From Arthonia radiata (Eukaryota; Ascomycota; Arthoniomycetes; Arthoniales; Arthoniaceae): a stretch of 64,000 nucleotides of DNA. This document shows positions 54,147 through 64,000 of the stretch, piece after piece. Both the position numbers and the translations under genes were made by a program. Where the stretch lies: NCBI GenBank assembly GCA_002989075.1, contig PSQN01000010.1, positions 124,001 to 188,000 of the forward strand, in the 5' to 3' direction. Every line of letters starts with the position of its first letter. Within the stretch, counting starts at the first letter, position 1. A model generated the notes under the pieces. That model made no database searches. It was not told the DNA's origin and saw only the letters and a program-made list of their open reading frames with translations.

Positions 54147-55650
54147 ATGCTAGCGACAGATCTCCTCGATAGAAGTGCTGGCATCACCTCACCACATAGC
54201 TTCGCCCAACGACAAACCTCGCGTTTACTCCATGCTATCCAGCCTGCACCTCATGTGCTCTTCAATGGCGCGGCCCGCCGCGAGCTGGGTCGTCAGACCT
54301 CACAGGAGGACAACGATGGATCATCACCGGCATATCTGGCGCACAATTCTGGCGTCAACGCACTCGCGGTAGATCGCTTCGAAGGCAGATAGTATGTAGA
54401 CAGCTCAATACGAGTGTAGACGGTTGAAATAACCCATCATAGCCTTGTCTCCGGAGCGGCGAACGGCAACTTGTCTATGTGGGATCTTGAACATGCTCAA
54501 AATTCGTTTCAAACCAGCCGCGGCAAGATCTGTCATCAACCACTTGGCACAATAGAAAGGTAAGAATAGCTCAGCAATAACAGACACATTTATTGACCAG
54601 GCCAGGCCGGCTCAAGGTCACGCTTACGGTACTACTGCTCTCAGCTTCTATCCTTTCGATTCCCTTGCTTTTCTAGCCTCATCGTACGACCACACATTGA
54701 AGGTGTATGACTCGACCTCGCTTAGCCTTTCCGCCACATTCGATCTGGAGTCCGTCGTGTATTCGCATGCTGTTTCTCCTGTAGCAGATCATCTCCTGGT
54801 CGCTTGCGCCACCCAACACCCAGCAGTGCGCCTCGCAGACCTTCGATCGGGCTTAACTGCACACTCTCTTGCCGTACATGGCAGTGCCGCTATTCTCAGC
54901 GTGTCTTGGTCGCCCAAGCATGAGCACATCCTTGCGAGTGGTGCCATTGATGGTAGTATTCATGTCTGGGACGTGCGTCGAAGCGTTGGCTCATTGGGGA
55001 CTCTGGACGCAGAAGACGACGTTGGTGTCCTCGGTCACGACGGTTCCTATCGTATGTCGCGTGATAGGTACCGAGGTAGAGCGCATGTGGGTCCCACCAA
55101 TGGCTTGGTGTGGACAGACAATGGGAAGTACCTGGTCTCGACAGGGCATGATGAACGCATCCGCGTTTGGGACATGACCGTTGGAGCAAACACTTTGGCC
55201 AGCTTTGGGCCTATTGTCCGCAATTCAGAACTTGCGACGGTCTCTCCAGTACTGGTGCCGCAAGGTCTGACGCCACGAAATGAGGATGTGCTGATGTATC
55301 CAAACGGTCGTGAGATTGTGATGTTTGAGCTCTACGAAGGGCGGTTACTGAAGCGTCTGCGAGCCACGAATGTTGCCCAAAGCGGTCTTCCAGATGCGAC
55401 TGGACAGCGAAACTTGAGGAACCGAGTAGTCGATTTAGCATGGAGAGCCCATCATGTTGAGCTGCTCTCAGCACATGCAGATGGCACCATTCGCTCATGG
55501 CAACCTCGTACTCAAGCTGACGCGCATGTCCAGGAGCTTGAAGAACAAGAAGAAGCGGAAGCGAGGGAATCGAACGATCGTAAAAGAAAGCGACAAACTC
55601 TGGACGAGATCTACCAGGAGATTACCGCCCCTCGCGTGACCTTTGCTTGA
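54147..55650 (+). CDS. ERCC8/CSA-like WD40 repeat protein
   Basis: Three exons: 54147-54391, 54443-54559 and 54606-55650; 468 residues. WD40 repeats are visible from N-S-G-V-N-A-L-A-V-D-R onwards: L-V-S-G-A-A-N-G-N-L-S-M-W-D, L-A-S-S-Y-D-H-T-L-K-V-Y-D, L-A-S-G-A-I-D-G-S-I-H-V-W-D-V-R-R, L-V-S-T-G-H-D-E-R-I-R-V-W-D, and L-S-A-H-A-D-G-T-I-R-S-W. The order and the linker between repeats 4 and 5 (H-x-G-P-x-N-G-L-x-W-T-x-x-G-x-x-L-V-S) are those of ERCC8/CSA and yeast Rad28, the substrate receptor of a CUL4-DDB1 ubiquitin ligase in transcription-coupled repair. The carboxyl end is an acidic-basic helix with K-R-K-R, probably a nuclear signal. The third exon starts at the second of two adjacent CCAG sites, which is the only one that keeps frame. 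Confidence 0.88.
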
Positions 55651-55673
55651 GCACACATAACGAGCTTGTGCGC

Positions 55674-56736
55674 TTAGGGAGCGGAATCGCCGAAGTGCAT
55701 CACCACGATAGCGATGTGAAGGAATCCATCGCAGAAGACAGCGCCCTCCATGAGATCTTCTAACCTCGTACTCATGGGCACGACGACGCCGTGCAAAACA
55801 GGACGTGCGTGGATGGCCAACGTTCGACTGGGAAAAAGCCTTGGAATCAAGACGTGTAGCGCACTCCCCAGTGTCTGAGGCGCCTTTGAGGCGGGATTCA
55901 GCGGCGAGACCAGGCCTTGCACAACGCGGAGGCCGCCTCTGGCCTGTGACTGCTCTTCATCTTCATTCTGCTCGTCTGACTGAACGGGTGCTTGAGGAAT
56001 GTAAAGCTTTATCGGTACGTGACGAAGTCTGTCCCCGCCTTGAGGATTCAGAAATTTGTGGTACAGCGGAGCGAAAGTCGTAAGATCATTGCCCTGTACT
56101 GACTCCCAAAGAGCAGTGGAGTCCTCTTTGCTCGACAGCATCACCGTTTTGGCTGTCCCGTTTCGCAGGTAATCAGCCTCTTTGACGCTCTGTACGAATA
56201 CGTCTTGATGCAATTTGCCGGAAACGTCAAGTGGGATGAGTTGCTCGGTCGGCCACTCGGAGAAATGCACCGTTATTTCCCATGGATCACCTTTAGATGA
56301 AGTGTTCCGAGAATCCCGGGCCAAGGCATATTCGTCGTTTGGTGATCCCACTACGGTAGGACTGCGGCCTGCTAGGAGATCGAACAGCAAACCGATTGGA
56401 TATTGCCACTTCAGCGGCACACCCTCAAAAGAAAACCAACCTTCGTGTGACGCGGCATTGGGATTGATGAGTGCGTCCAAGAAGAAGTCTCGCACGCGCT
56501 CTAGGAGAAATGGCAAATACGACAGGCGCGAGGCCAGAATCTATGCATGAGTCAGACCATCCATTTAAATATATAAATACGAGGCAGATTTTCCCCCCGT
56601 GTTGCAGCTAGATGCCTAGCCTCGATGTTCATACCATGTAAGGAAACGAATCGTTGTAGTTCCGACATTCCAAAGGAGACAGTAGTATGCGAAGAGGAAC
56701 AGCGCCTTCCCAAACCGCTCTTTGGAGCCTTGCCAT
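55674..56736 (-). CDS. ATG5: autophagy protein ATG5
   Basis: Two minus-strand exons, 56736-56635 and 56540-55674, with a 94-nt intron (GTATGA...GCATAG); 322 residues. Exon 1 gives the conserved start (R-A-V-W-E-G-A-V-P-L-R-I-L-L, then P-L-E-C-R). Exon 2 begins I-L-A-S-R-L-S-Y-L-P-F-L-L and goes on to W-F-S-F-E-G-V-P-L-K-W-Q-Y-P-I-G-L-L-F-D-L, the signature of Atg5. The lysine in E-A-D-Y-L-R-N-G-T-A-K (about K165) corresponds to the Atg12 acceptor site. P-I-K-L-Y-I-P and H-G-V-V-V-P mark the second ubiquitin-like part. Atg5 is conjugated to Atg12 and, with Atg16, drives Atg8 lipidation on the forming autophagosome. The stop is 23 bases from the stop of the convergent ERCC8-like gene. Confidence 0.95.
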
Positions 56737-57809
56737 GGAGATCGAGAGAAACGTTTATACGAGCAACATCGATGCAGATGTGTTACCAGAACGGGACTAT
56801 GAGATCGGAACCCAGCGAAGTACATAGGCCCGCAATTTGCAGCGAGCAGTAGGGCGAGTGACGGAGGCCTTTCTCGAGGCCAGAAGTGCGTTTCTCATTT
56901 GCAACAAGGAAGAGTGTAATCGAGTTTTTGCGGCAAAGATATACTAGGAACGGTGGACAAGATGCCGCCCCTGCTGCCAAACTCAAGGGGGTACCTTGCC
57001 GCCCACCCCTGCTAGCGCTCTTGTGCAAGGCGCGACGCGTCCGGGGAGTTACTCTCACGACAACAGTCCATCCAGTCGACTTGTGCCGCTGACTGCGTCC
57101 CCTCTCGTTCAAGTCGTGCCATCGAGACATCCACTGGTCAAGCCAGTGTCGAAACGTCGCTTTCGAAGATTACCAACCTGGCGCTAATACACGCTGCAAG
57201 ACTAGACGCTTCCGGCATCCAATGCGAGCTGCGTTTGCCTCTTCACGGATAGCGTCCGAGGGCATCTCGATTGCGGCGTACGCCACTACGACTGCCCACT
57301 GCTATCACTGCGAGTTCGCCTATTGCCATGTTTCAATATACACGCAAGCGGGTCCGTTCCGCGTCCGCCACGCGCACGCAAATGTCCTACTCGTGGCCCG
57401 CCCTGCAGATGAGTAGGCTCAGGCGGGTAGGCTAGCCCCGACTGGACGCTACACCACTACCAATGTAGAGGGTTTTGACATCAATCATCGAGCTTGCGTT
57501 GCTTATGAAAACGGTAAGGCTTTCTGCAGTATTCTCGCTCCTGATGCATAGCCTCGCGAGCGATCGCTTAGAAACTGCCAGACACGCTGCCCCCAACGTC
57601 TCAAGGGATGCCATGTTCGGCTGAAGCCAGTTTCCAGACACCTCTGAACATATAGTACGGCTGGTCGCCCAGCACAATCTCTCAGATCGTATTTGAACCG
57701 ATCTTGAGCTATATGCCCAGGGTCAAAGAGCCAAAAGCCACCCGATTTTGATCGCTACAACGGCAGGTTGTAATCATTGTCAAGCCCGCGCCTTCTAGGC
57801 ACGGACGGC
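56737..57809. other. divergent spacer ATG5 / Zn2Cys6 gene
   Basis: About 1.07 kb with the ATG5 and regulator promoters. Small ORFs on both strands show no motif; nothing else seen. Confidence 0.45.
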
Positions 57810-59854
57810 ATGGTATACAGGGGAAAGCCCAGTACAGGCTGTGATCTATGTCGTAAGCGCAAAATCAGATGTGACACGAAAAGACCACAATGTGGACAGT
57901 GTAAGTCAGCATCCGTATATTGCAGCAACGAAATTGACAACATGTAGGCGCTAAGCATAGAGCTGTCTGTCCTGGGTATCGAAGCCTTGACGATCTAAAG
58001 TTCGTTGACGAAAACCATCACACTCACGAAGTAGCAACGCGCAACGAGAAAGGGCGAGCGCACACCGGCCATGGCCATGTCAAAGGGCAGGTCGTTTTGA
58101 TCAATCATGAATTGGAACACGAACGACAACGTTCGTTGACAAGCATGCGACTAACGACAAGCGTGGTTGATTGTGCGCTTGTTTACTTTTATCATAATTT
58201 CATCCAACCTACTTACATTGGCTTCCACGTTGATCAGAACGAACTCAACGACCCCTCGAGCGCGTTAGGAGCTTCGATACAATGTGCCGCATTAGCTGGA
58301 TTTGCGCATCGCCTTGGGTCTTCCGTCGACCTCATGAATGCAAGAAGAAGCTATGCTCAAGCTTTGCTACTTGCGAACAGCGCACTCCGTGAAACGAAAA
58401 AGTCTCACGCCCCCTACATACTTGCCGCCATTCACTTTCTCTCAATCTTCGAGGTACGCAATCAGTGGTTTGTTTGCACAAATTCTAGAAAGCTGATGTG
58501 CTACAGAGCATTGACTGCGACAAGCAAGATCGCATGACCTTTTGGTGAGTACGGCATACGCCTTCAGCTCACGTTTTCTGCGTATCTAACCATTTTCGTT
58601 CAGGCAAACCCACATTCGAGGCAACCTCGCTCTCATTCAGCGCATGAGCAAGGAGGAGCTGCTTCACCCCCACAGCCTTGCTGTCTTTCATCATATGAGA
58701 TCATTGGTTCTTACGTCCTGTATCTGGGCACAAACCCCGGTCCCTCGTCATTTTGTCGATGCAATGGAGTACGCGCATGAGAACGCCGACGAAGGCCAGC
58801 CTAAAGAGCAACTGTCACATCAGCTCTACAAGATCGGCATTGAATACATCGAATATAGATACGAAGTCAGACTCAAACAAATAACGGACCCAGTGTTAGC
58901 GCTATCGAAAGCTCGCGAGCTAGATGCGAAGCTTCAAAACTGGTATAATGAAGCGACTACCGACAACCCATTATGGAGTTTTGAAAGGGTTCATGATCAG
59001 TATGCCAATTGCAGTGAGGTTTGGGAAGGTGTCTATGACATATATCCATCCTTCTCCCCTTCTGTCGCCTTGTGCTTTTATCGCTGCATTAGGGGTCTGC
59101 TGACAATGATGGTTGATCATCAGCTGAGGAGAGCTTATAACGGTAGAGCTGTCTATGACCACCTGCGCATGGCACAGATTCGCGATGTTGTTATGAACGA
59201 CATTTGTAGTGGTGTGCCATGGCGCTTAGGCTACGGTCAGCAAGGGGTCAGCGTTGCTTGTGGGTAAGTCGATCGTCTGCCACCGAGCATACTGATATCA
59301 TCGCTAATGGCAGATGCAGAGGATATTCGCTTATGTTTCCGTTGTTCTTTGTTGGCGAGCTCTTGCTGGCAATGATTCGGAAGAAGAGTGATTTGTGCGA
59401 CGCGCGCATTCAAGCAGCTACAACCTTAGCGGAACGACAACGAGCATCGAATGAGCTTCTACCAAGTCGACGAGCTCGCATTTCGCAGCTGCACTGGATC
59501 ATCGGAAGACTTGAGTACATTGCTCAAGGACTCGGTATTTTCCAGGCTCGTGTCTTCGCGCGACTGCTTCGCGCACAATGGGAGATAACTTGCGGAGAGC
59601 AAGTGGAATTGCGCATCTTGACATCGGGCGAAGTACATGCCAGTATAGCAGAGACGTCTGCTCAAGCGAGGGCCATTGAAAGTCCGAGCATTTCGTGTCA
59701 GATTTCGTCCTCCGATTCTGACATCTTGGACTCAATAGCGATTGCTTCGCGGTGCAATGCTCTTGCGGGTGATAAGGGAAAGGAAATATTTTTCTCAGAC
59801 CTAGTCACCCCACGCACGGGAACTCCACCGCCGTCCACACATTATCAGAACTAG
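57810..59854 (+). CDS. Zn2Cys6 transcription factor
   Basis: Five exons: 57810-57900, 57948-58453, 58507-58544, 58604-59263 and 59320-59854; 609 residues. The zinc cluster is complete: C11, C14, C21, C28 and C31 lie in exon 1 or at its end, and the sixth follows (C-P-G-Y), in the pattern C-x2-C-x6-C-x6-C-x2-C, with R-K-R-K-I-R as the basic recognition part. One cysteine codon is split by intron 1. The A-V-C-P-G-Y after the cluster and the long helical middle part (Fungal_trans_2 type) are typical of regulators of fungal metabolic clusters. It is convergent (49 bases) with the ATP-grasp gene of the mycosporine-type locus, so a role as its pathway regulator is a reasonable guess but not shown. 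Confidence 0.9.
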
Positions 59855-59903
59855 GATCACCTCACAATGGCTCCACTTGAGATCTCATCCTCCGTGGGTG
59901 TCA

Positions 59904-61358
59904 TCAACATGTGAACATCTTGGTCGTGCTCACATTCAGCCGACTCCATTTCTGACCTTGAAGCACAGACGACAAGAGCTGTGCGGGCCAGTAAACGTGA
60001 TACAGCCACCACCATGGAGTCGGATCGTTCCACTTGAAGGTGCCATCTTTCCAGGACTGCAAATGTTCGAAAAGGGTCCTGATTCCTCTAAGTGCAACTT
60101 CAGCGTTCGTCCGCTTCTGAATCAACGCGAGGCACGGAAGCAGCAGCAAGCAGACAAGGTCGTGCGCAATCCAGTAGTACTTGTGCGGCATCCTCGGATA
60201 CACCACCTCCTGGTCACACACCGTTTCAAGATCAACAAGCGTGTGGTATGCTTGAACCATATCGAATGCGTTCTCGAACAGTGCAACGGCTGTGTGGGCA
60301 CGAGGATTGCACTCAATGGGATAAAGGGTCAACTGATTAGCATCCTTTTGCAAATCGGCATTCTCAACCAGAAAATCGAAGGATAGGTGGCCTGTGAAAG
60401 TCTCTCCGCCAGCTCTTGCGACGACCTGCGTGAAGCGTAACATCGCTTGGCTCAAGGGAGATTTTGACGAAAGCGCCACGTAGTGCATAAGAAGATCCGA
60501 AGACGGGCATGCCACGAAGGCCTTGACCTGTCCACGTATGACAAGCGCGTGAGTACAGTATTCCACACCCGAGATGTATTGCTGGACGATGAAGGGGTTT
60601 CGCTCAGACACATTCAGTCGCCGTATATGAGCAAGTGTTTCCGACTCTGATGACAACGGCAAGACGGCCATATCTCCCCTGGAGGCGTCGTCCATCCCTA
60701 CACATTTGCAGATGAATCGTCTTCCTGACTTCTGAGCACGAGTGAGCACCTGCTCGATCTCACCTCTGTCGGTCACTGTGTGCGTCTCTGGCACTGTGAG
60801 ACCGAGCTTGGAGACGTGATCAATGAATGAGCTCTTCTCGTGCAGGACCTTAGTTGTGGCAACATCGTACTGCACCGCTTTACAGTCCGTTGTGGCCTCC
60901 ACAGCTTCCTTTGCCATACCATCCTCCAGCGCAGATGCAACGCCCGAGCAGCTCACCCACAGATCCACCTTCTCGCGTCTGATCACTGACATTAACGAGT
61001 CGACATACGCTGATGACTTGCTGCCAGCACTCGGCTTTTGCAGAGTATGAAAGCGCGTCAACGAATTCGAGAATCTCCCGCACGCAAGAGGTGAGAAATC
61101 GGCGCCTATTACGCAGTCACCAGCAGCTGCGAAAAGCCTTGCCAGTGCGAGGCCCTTGGTCATACCAACGCCTGTGACAAGGACTGTCCGCTGCGCATCA
61201 CAGCGGCCACCTCGGATGGTGCGTGAAGCATCACGCTCGTAAATCAACTTGGCCATGACCAAGACGAGTGTATCGAGAGGCAGAAATGCAAGGCTCAGCG
61301 CAAGCAGAGCCACATTCTGCAGCACATGCTGCCATAGTGGTGAATGACCGTCGAGCAT
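59904..61358 (-). CDS. ATP-grasp ligase, mycosporine-type (MysC-like)
   Basis: Single-exon gene of 484 residues. It starts with a hydrophobic segment (about 12-38) that may anchor it to a membrane, then V-L-V-T-G-V-G-M-T-K-G-L-A-L-A-R-L-F (the pre-ATP-grasp nucleotide fold), K-218 in F-I-C-K-C-V, and the metal-binding E-C-N-P-R at 349-353. In cyanobacteria the MysC ATP-grasp enzyme joins glycine to 4-deoxygadusol to make mycosporine-glycine. The next gene, read in the opposite direction from the shared spacer, is a 2-demethyl-4-deoxygadusol synthase, so the same reaction class is the best reading here; in fungi the amino acid may differ. On sequence alone it is only an ATP-grasp carboxylate-amine ligase; the pathway assignment rests on context. 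Confidence 0.85.
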   Translation of the reverse strand: MLDGHSPLWQHVLQNVALLALSLAFLPLDTLVLVMAKLIYERDASRTIRGGRCDAQRTVLVTGVGMTKGLALARLFAAAGDCVIGADFSPLACGRFSNSLTRFHTLQKPSAGSKSSAYVDSLMSVIRREKVDLWVSCSGVASALEDGMAKEAVEATTDCKAVQYDVATTKVLHEKSSFIDHVSKLGLTVPETHTVTDRGEIEQVLTRAQKSGRRFICKCVGMDDASRGDMAVLPLSSESETLAHIRRLNVSERNPFIVQQYISGVEYCTHALVIRGQVKAFVACPSSDLLMHYVALSSKSPLSQAMLRFTQVVARAGGETFTGHLSFDFLVENADLQKDANQLTLYPIECNPRAHTAVALFENAFDMVQAYHTLVDLETVCDQEVVYPRMPHKYYWIAHDLVCLLLLPCLALIQKRTNAEVALRGIRTLFEHLQSWKDGTFKWNDPTPWWWLYHVYWPAQLLSSVLQGQKWSRLNVSTTKMFTC

Positions 61359-62859
61359 GGTGCTCTAGGGGGTTTGCGGTATCGGGATGTAGTATCATGC
61401 AGCGTAGAGTTCGCTTGGAAAGGGATGCGGTTGCAGGCTTGCCGAGACTTTCACATGAAACACCTTTGAGGCTAAGGTTCCACGCGGAGAAACTTGCGAG
61501 GAAGTTATGACGATCTCAAACGAGACATTATGCAAGTCATGATCTCAGAGCGCTTGCGGCAAGATCTGGGAGCGGAAGCGTGCGGCGTGTGTTTCTCGTC
61601 TTAAAACCCAGCCGTTTTGTGACAGGTACTTGCTCTGATGTCACAGCTAGCTTAGCTCCCATTAATGGCCTTTTCAATATGGACACCCTTATGAGCGGTT
61701 AAGAGGACGGCACTTCACACGGAGAATCTTTTGAGTATGGAAATCATGAAGAAAAAATAAGGCAGCAAGAGACAAGATCTATACGAACGAACGTCGCCAG
61801 CTCAGCTAACCACGGTACAGGCACCAAAGAGGAACGGCTTTCCACGTGCGATATCCGGACGAAGATCCTCAGCCGGACACTTCCACCCGCAACGATGGTG
61901 TCATAAACATGCATATCCAGTTACCCCAAGATCTTGCATTTGAAGAACCCAAACAGGCCATTATTAGTTATGTCGCACGATCATCGAGAAGACGTTCTCA
62001 CAGCATTCTCGAATGCAGCCCTTGTTTGGCCGTGATGTTAGACTCAAAGCTGCGCGTCTCCTAACGACATCCACGTCGTCGTCGCAATCATATCATGCTT
62101 GACAATGCTCATCGGAGCCGTTTTGAGTGGCCGGCACCGTCTCGAAAGTCAGAACGAGGCAGCCGCTTCACATCTGTATCCACAGAGCCAATCTATGAAG
62201 CCTGTATGCCGCACCAAGCCGGCGCTAGGATCTTGCAGCGGAAGAGTCTTCCTTGCTGGCTGATGCGGGGACTGCTAGATCTTTGCTTGACCATTTTGTG
62301 GTGACCTGTTAAAACTGCTAAACGCACTCGTCTAGAGATGTCGTGCGTAGCGCGCTAGGCTCTTTCCGGACGTGGCGTCGCACGGTCCCTACTCGATTGA
62401 AATCTACTTCCTGCACAACCTTCTCTCCCCCGATCTAATTCTTCTCTCTCAATCCGCTTGTCACTTACGACATCATTCGTGCAATTTTCTGTCTCTTGCG
62501 TCTTCTACAGCGAATCAATCGAAGTCGTCACTACTCGTGTCGCGCCCCCAGATCCACTGCTACCTGCCGCCGCCTTTCTCTGTCCTGCTCTCTCAGGCAT
62601 CATAGCATTCAGTACGCGACAACCCTGACGTACGACCTGCTTTGTTCCTTTCCTGAACTGTAAGCTTCAGACCATGCTTGACGTAGACAGTGGAACTCTG
62701 CCGATATCGCCAAGCGGTGACCCTGGGAGCTGTTTAAGAGCTCCAATACTTCAATGGCATACTTAAAAGGCGTTCTCAATAGTATCTTAGTCAGACTTGC
62801 CCAATTAAATCCTGTTGCACGCTTTCTATCAATCCCAAACACATTGTAAACATAGCATC
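61359..62859. promoter_or_regulatory. divergent promoter of the mycosporine-type enzyme genes
   Basis: 1.5 kb between the ATP-grasp gene (minus) and the DDGS gene (plus). A long shared divergent promoter suits co-regulation of a pathway, possibly by light or stress as known for fungal mycosporines. No specific binding site is claimed. ORFs 61846-62064, 62095-62304 and 62372-62605 have no support. Confidence 0.45.
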
Positions 62860-64000
62860 ATGTCTGATCTGCAAGCTTCCGTGGCCGAGACCAAGAGCGG
62901 CTTCCACGTGGAAGGTTACGAAAAAATCGAATATGACTTTCATTTCGTAGACGACGTCTTCGACACTCGTAAGGAGCAGCTGGCCAAGACGTATGAGCGG
63001 TGGCAGAGATGCCTCGCGGTCATGGACCAGAACATCTTCGACGTCTATGGCGAGAAGATGCAGGCCTACTTCGATCACTACAAGATCGATTTGAAGATCC
63101 ACAAGACCAGGATCGGCGAAAAGGCCAAGTCATTGGAGACCTTCACAAGCATTGTCGACTCTATGAACGAGTTTGGCATCTTCCGAAAGGTCGCTCATCC
63201 GTCGCTTGAAACGACTTCCGCTTGCTAATGTCAAGTAGGAGCCTGTGTTGGTTGTTGGTGGCGGTCTCGTGACTGATGTCGCTGGGTAAGTTGATACACT
63301 CTCAGCTCATAGATCGATGGCACCCGCAACCTGTTTTGCGCAGCGATGTTTGCGCAGTTATGTCTGACCGTACTACAGCTTCGCCTGCGCGGCATACCGT
63401 CGCAACACAAACTACATTCGCATTCCAACGACGGTTATTGGTCTGATCGACGCTTCGGTAACTTGAACCTGCCATTGCCGGGTACAACGAGTAGCTAGAT
63501 TGACCATACGCAGGTCTCCATTAAAGTTGCCGTCAACTATGGCAACTACAAGAACAGATTAGGCGCATACCATGCGCCCGTCCAGACATTCCTTGACTTC
63601 AACTTCTTGCGAACCTTACCCGTTGCACAGATCCGGAACGGGTTCGCTGAGCTCATCAAGATCAGTACTTGCGCTCATCTGGAAACTTTTGAGTTGCTCG
63701 AGAAATACTGCGAGGAGATCATTAACACTGGCTTCGGCCGCAAAGACGGTGCTTCGAAAGGGTGCCGAGAGGCGGCCGACAAAATCAACCGCTACGGCAT
63801 CCACGAGATGTTGAAGCTTGAGACTCCCAACTTGCATGAGATCGGCTTGGACCGTGTCATTGCTTACGGCCACACGTACGTTTGATTTCTTGATGCTCGT
63901 TTCACGCCCTTTACTGACGACATTGCAGATGGTCGCCCATGCATGAGCTTGTTCCATCTGTGCCACTGAGACATGGTCATGCCATTTCCATCGACATGGC
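62860..64000 (+). CDS. 2-demethyl-4-deoxygadusol synthase, 5' part
   Basis: Five exons are visible: 62860-63189, 63239-63285, 63379-63457, 63514-63875 and 63929 to the window end. The product is a dehydroquinate-synthase-fold sugar phosphate cyclase: [16 protein letters not shown] (111-126, NAD+ site), [44 protein letters not shown] and H-G-H-A-I-S-I-D-M. The [15 protein letters not shown] block is that of sedoheptulose 7-phosphate cyclases of the DDGS/EVS type rather than of true dehydroquinate synthase. DDGS makes 2-demethyl-4-deoxygadusol from sedoheptulose 7-phosphate, the first step of mycosporine synthesis. The expected O-methyltransferase is not in the window and may follow to the right. 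The gene is cut by the window end. Confidence 0.93.

Noticed and set aside
59219-59854. Separate gene from the ORF at 59219
   Set aside because: It is the fifth exon of the Zn2Cys6 gene; the first 33 codons of the ORF cover exon 4 out of frame and an intron.

Overview
The window is nuclear DNA of a filamentous ascomycete. Most genes carry short GT-AG introns (about 45-150 nt), genes sit on both strands with short gaps, and the recognisable proteins are fungal: TRM112, ATG5, an ERCC8/CSA-like WD40 protein, an Rgd2-type RhoGAP, CSI2, SAT4-type and DUF6536-type membrane proteins, a UstYa (DUF3328) protein and a Zn2Cys6 regulator. The gene set, including mycosporine-type enzymes, would fit a Dothideomycete or related black fungus, but this is an inference. 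Exon models below were built by hand from splice signals, frame continuity and conserved motifs.

Layout. 0-4 kb: the 3' end of a Gln/Met-rich protein, TRM112, and tail-to-tail with it the first member (D1) of a family with a DUF7918-like layout. 5.4-8.5 kb: a compact locus with a methyltransferase, a UstYa-like protein and a secreted six-repeat peptide precursor, read as a candidate dikaritin-type RiPP cluster. 10-16.7 kb: a SAT4-type membrane protein, an allantoate-permease-type MFS transporter and a DUF6536 membrane protein with an in-frame stop. 17.7-21.5 kb: a 22-residue-repeat RGG-rich protein and an SRPK-type kinase.

23-39.5 kb is the most unusual part. It holds at least six very diverged paralogues (D2-D7) that share a fold order: a V-x-h-x-h-D-G segment, a G-[ST/C/E]-[ILV]-x-[LV]-[EK]-[IVF] strand, an F-x-h-x-Y-R-[SN] strand, then usually a coiled coil. 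D1 has the same plan. Several members are broken by single stops or frameshifts, and the spacers hold relics and degenerate repeats, which suggests birth-and-death evolution. A small coiled-coil gene with a one-base frameshift (D8) and a 23-bp minisatellite close the region.

40-47 kb is repeat-rich and poorly resolved, apart from a disordered protein with a TGLFS pentapeptide array. 48-57 kb is a conserved block: Rgd2-like RhoGAP, CSI2, ERCC8-like and ATG5. It is interrupted at 51.7-52.3 kb by two decayed gene copies side by side, one of ribosomal protein uS14 (RPS29) and one of the SAR1 amino-terminus. 57.8-64 kb: a Zn2Cys6 regulator, an ATP-grasp ligase and, cut by the window end, a 2-demethyl-4-deoxygadusol synthase. 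This looks like a mycosporine (UV-screen) locus, with the two enzymes divergent from a shared 1.5-kb spacer.
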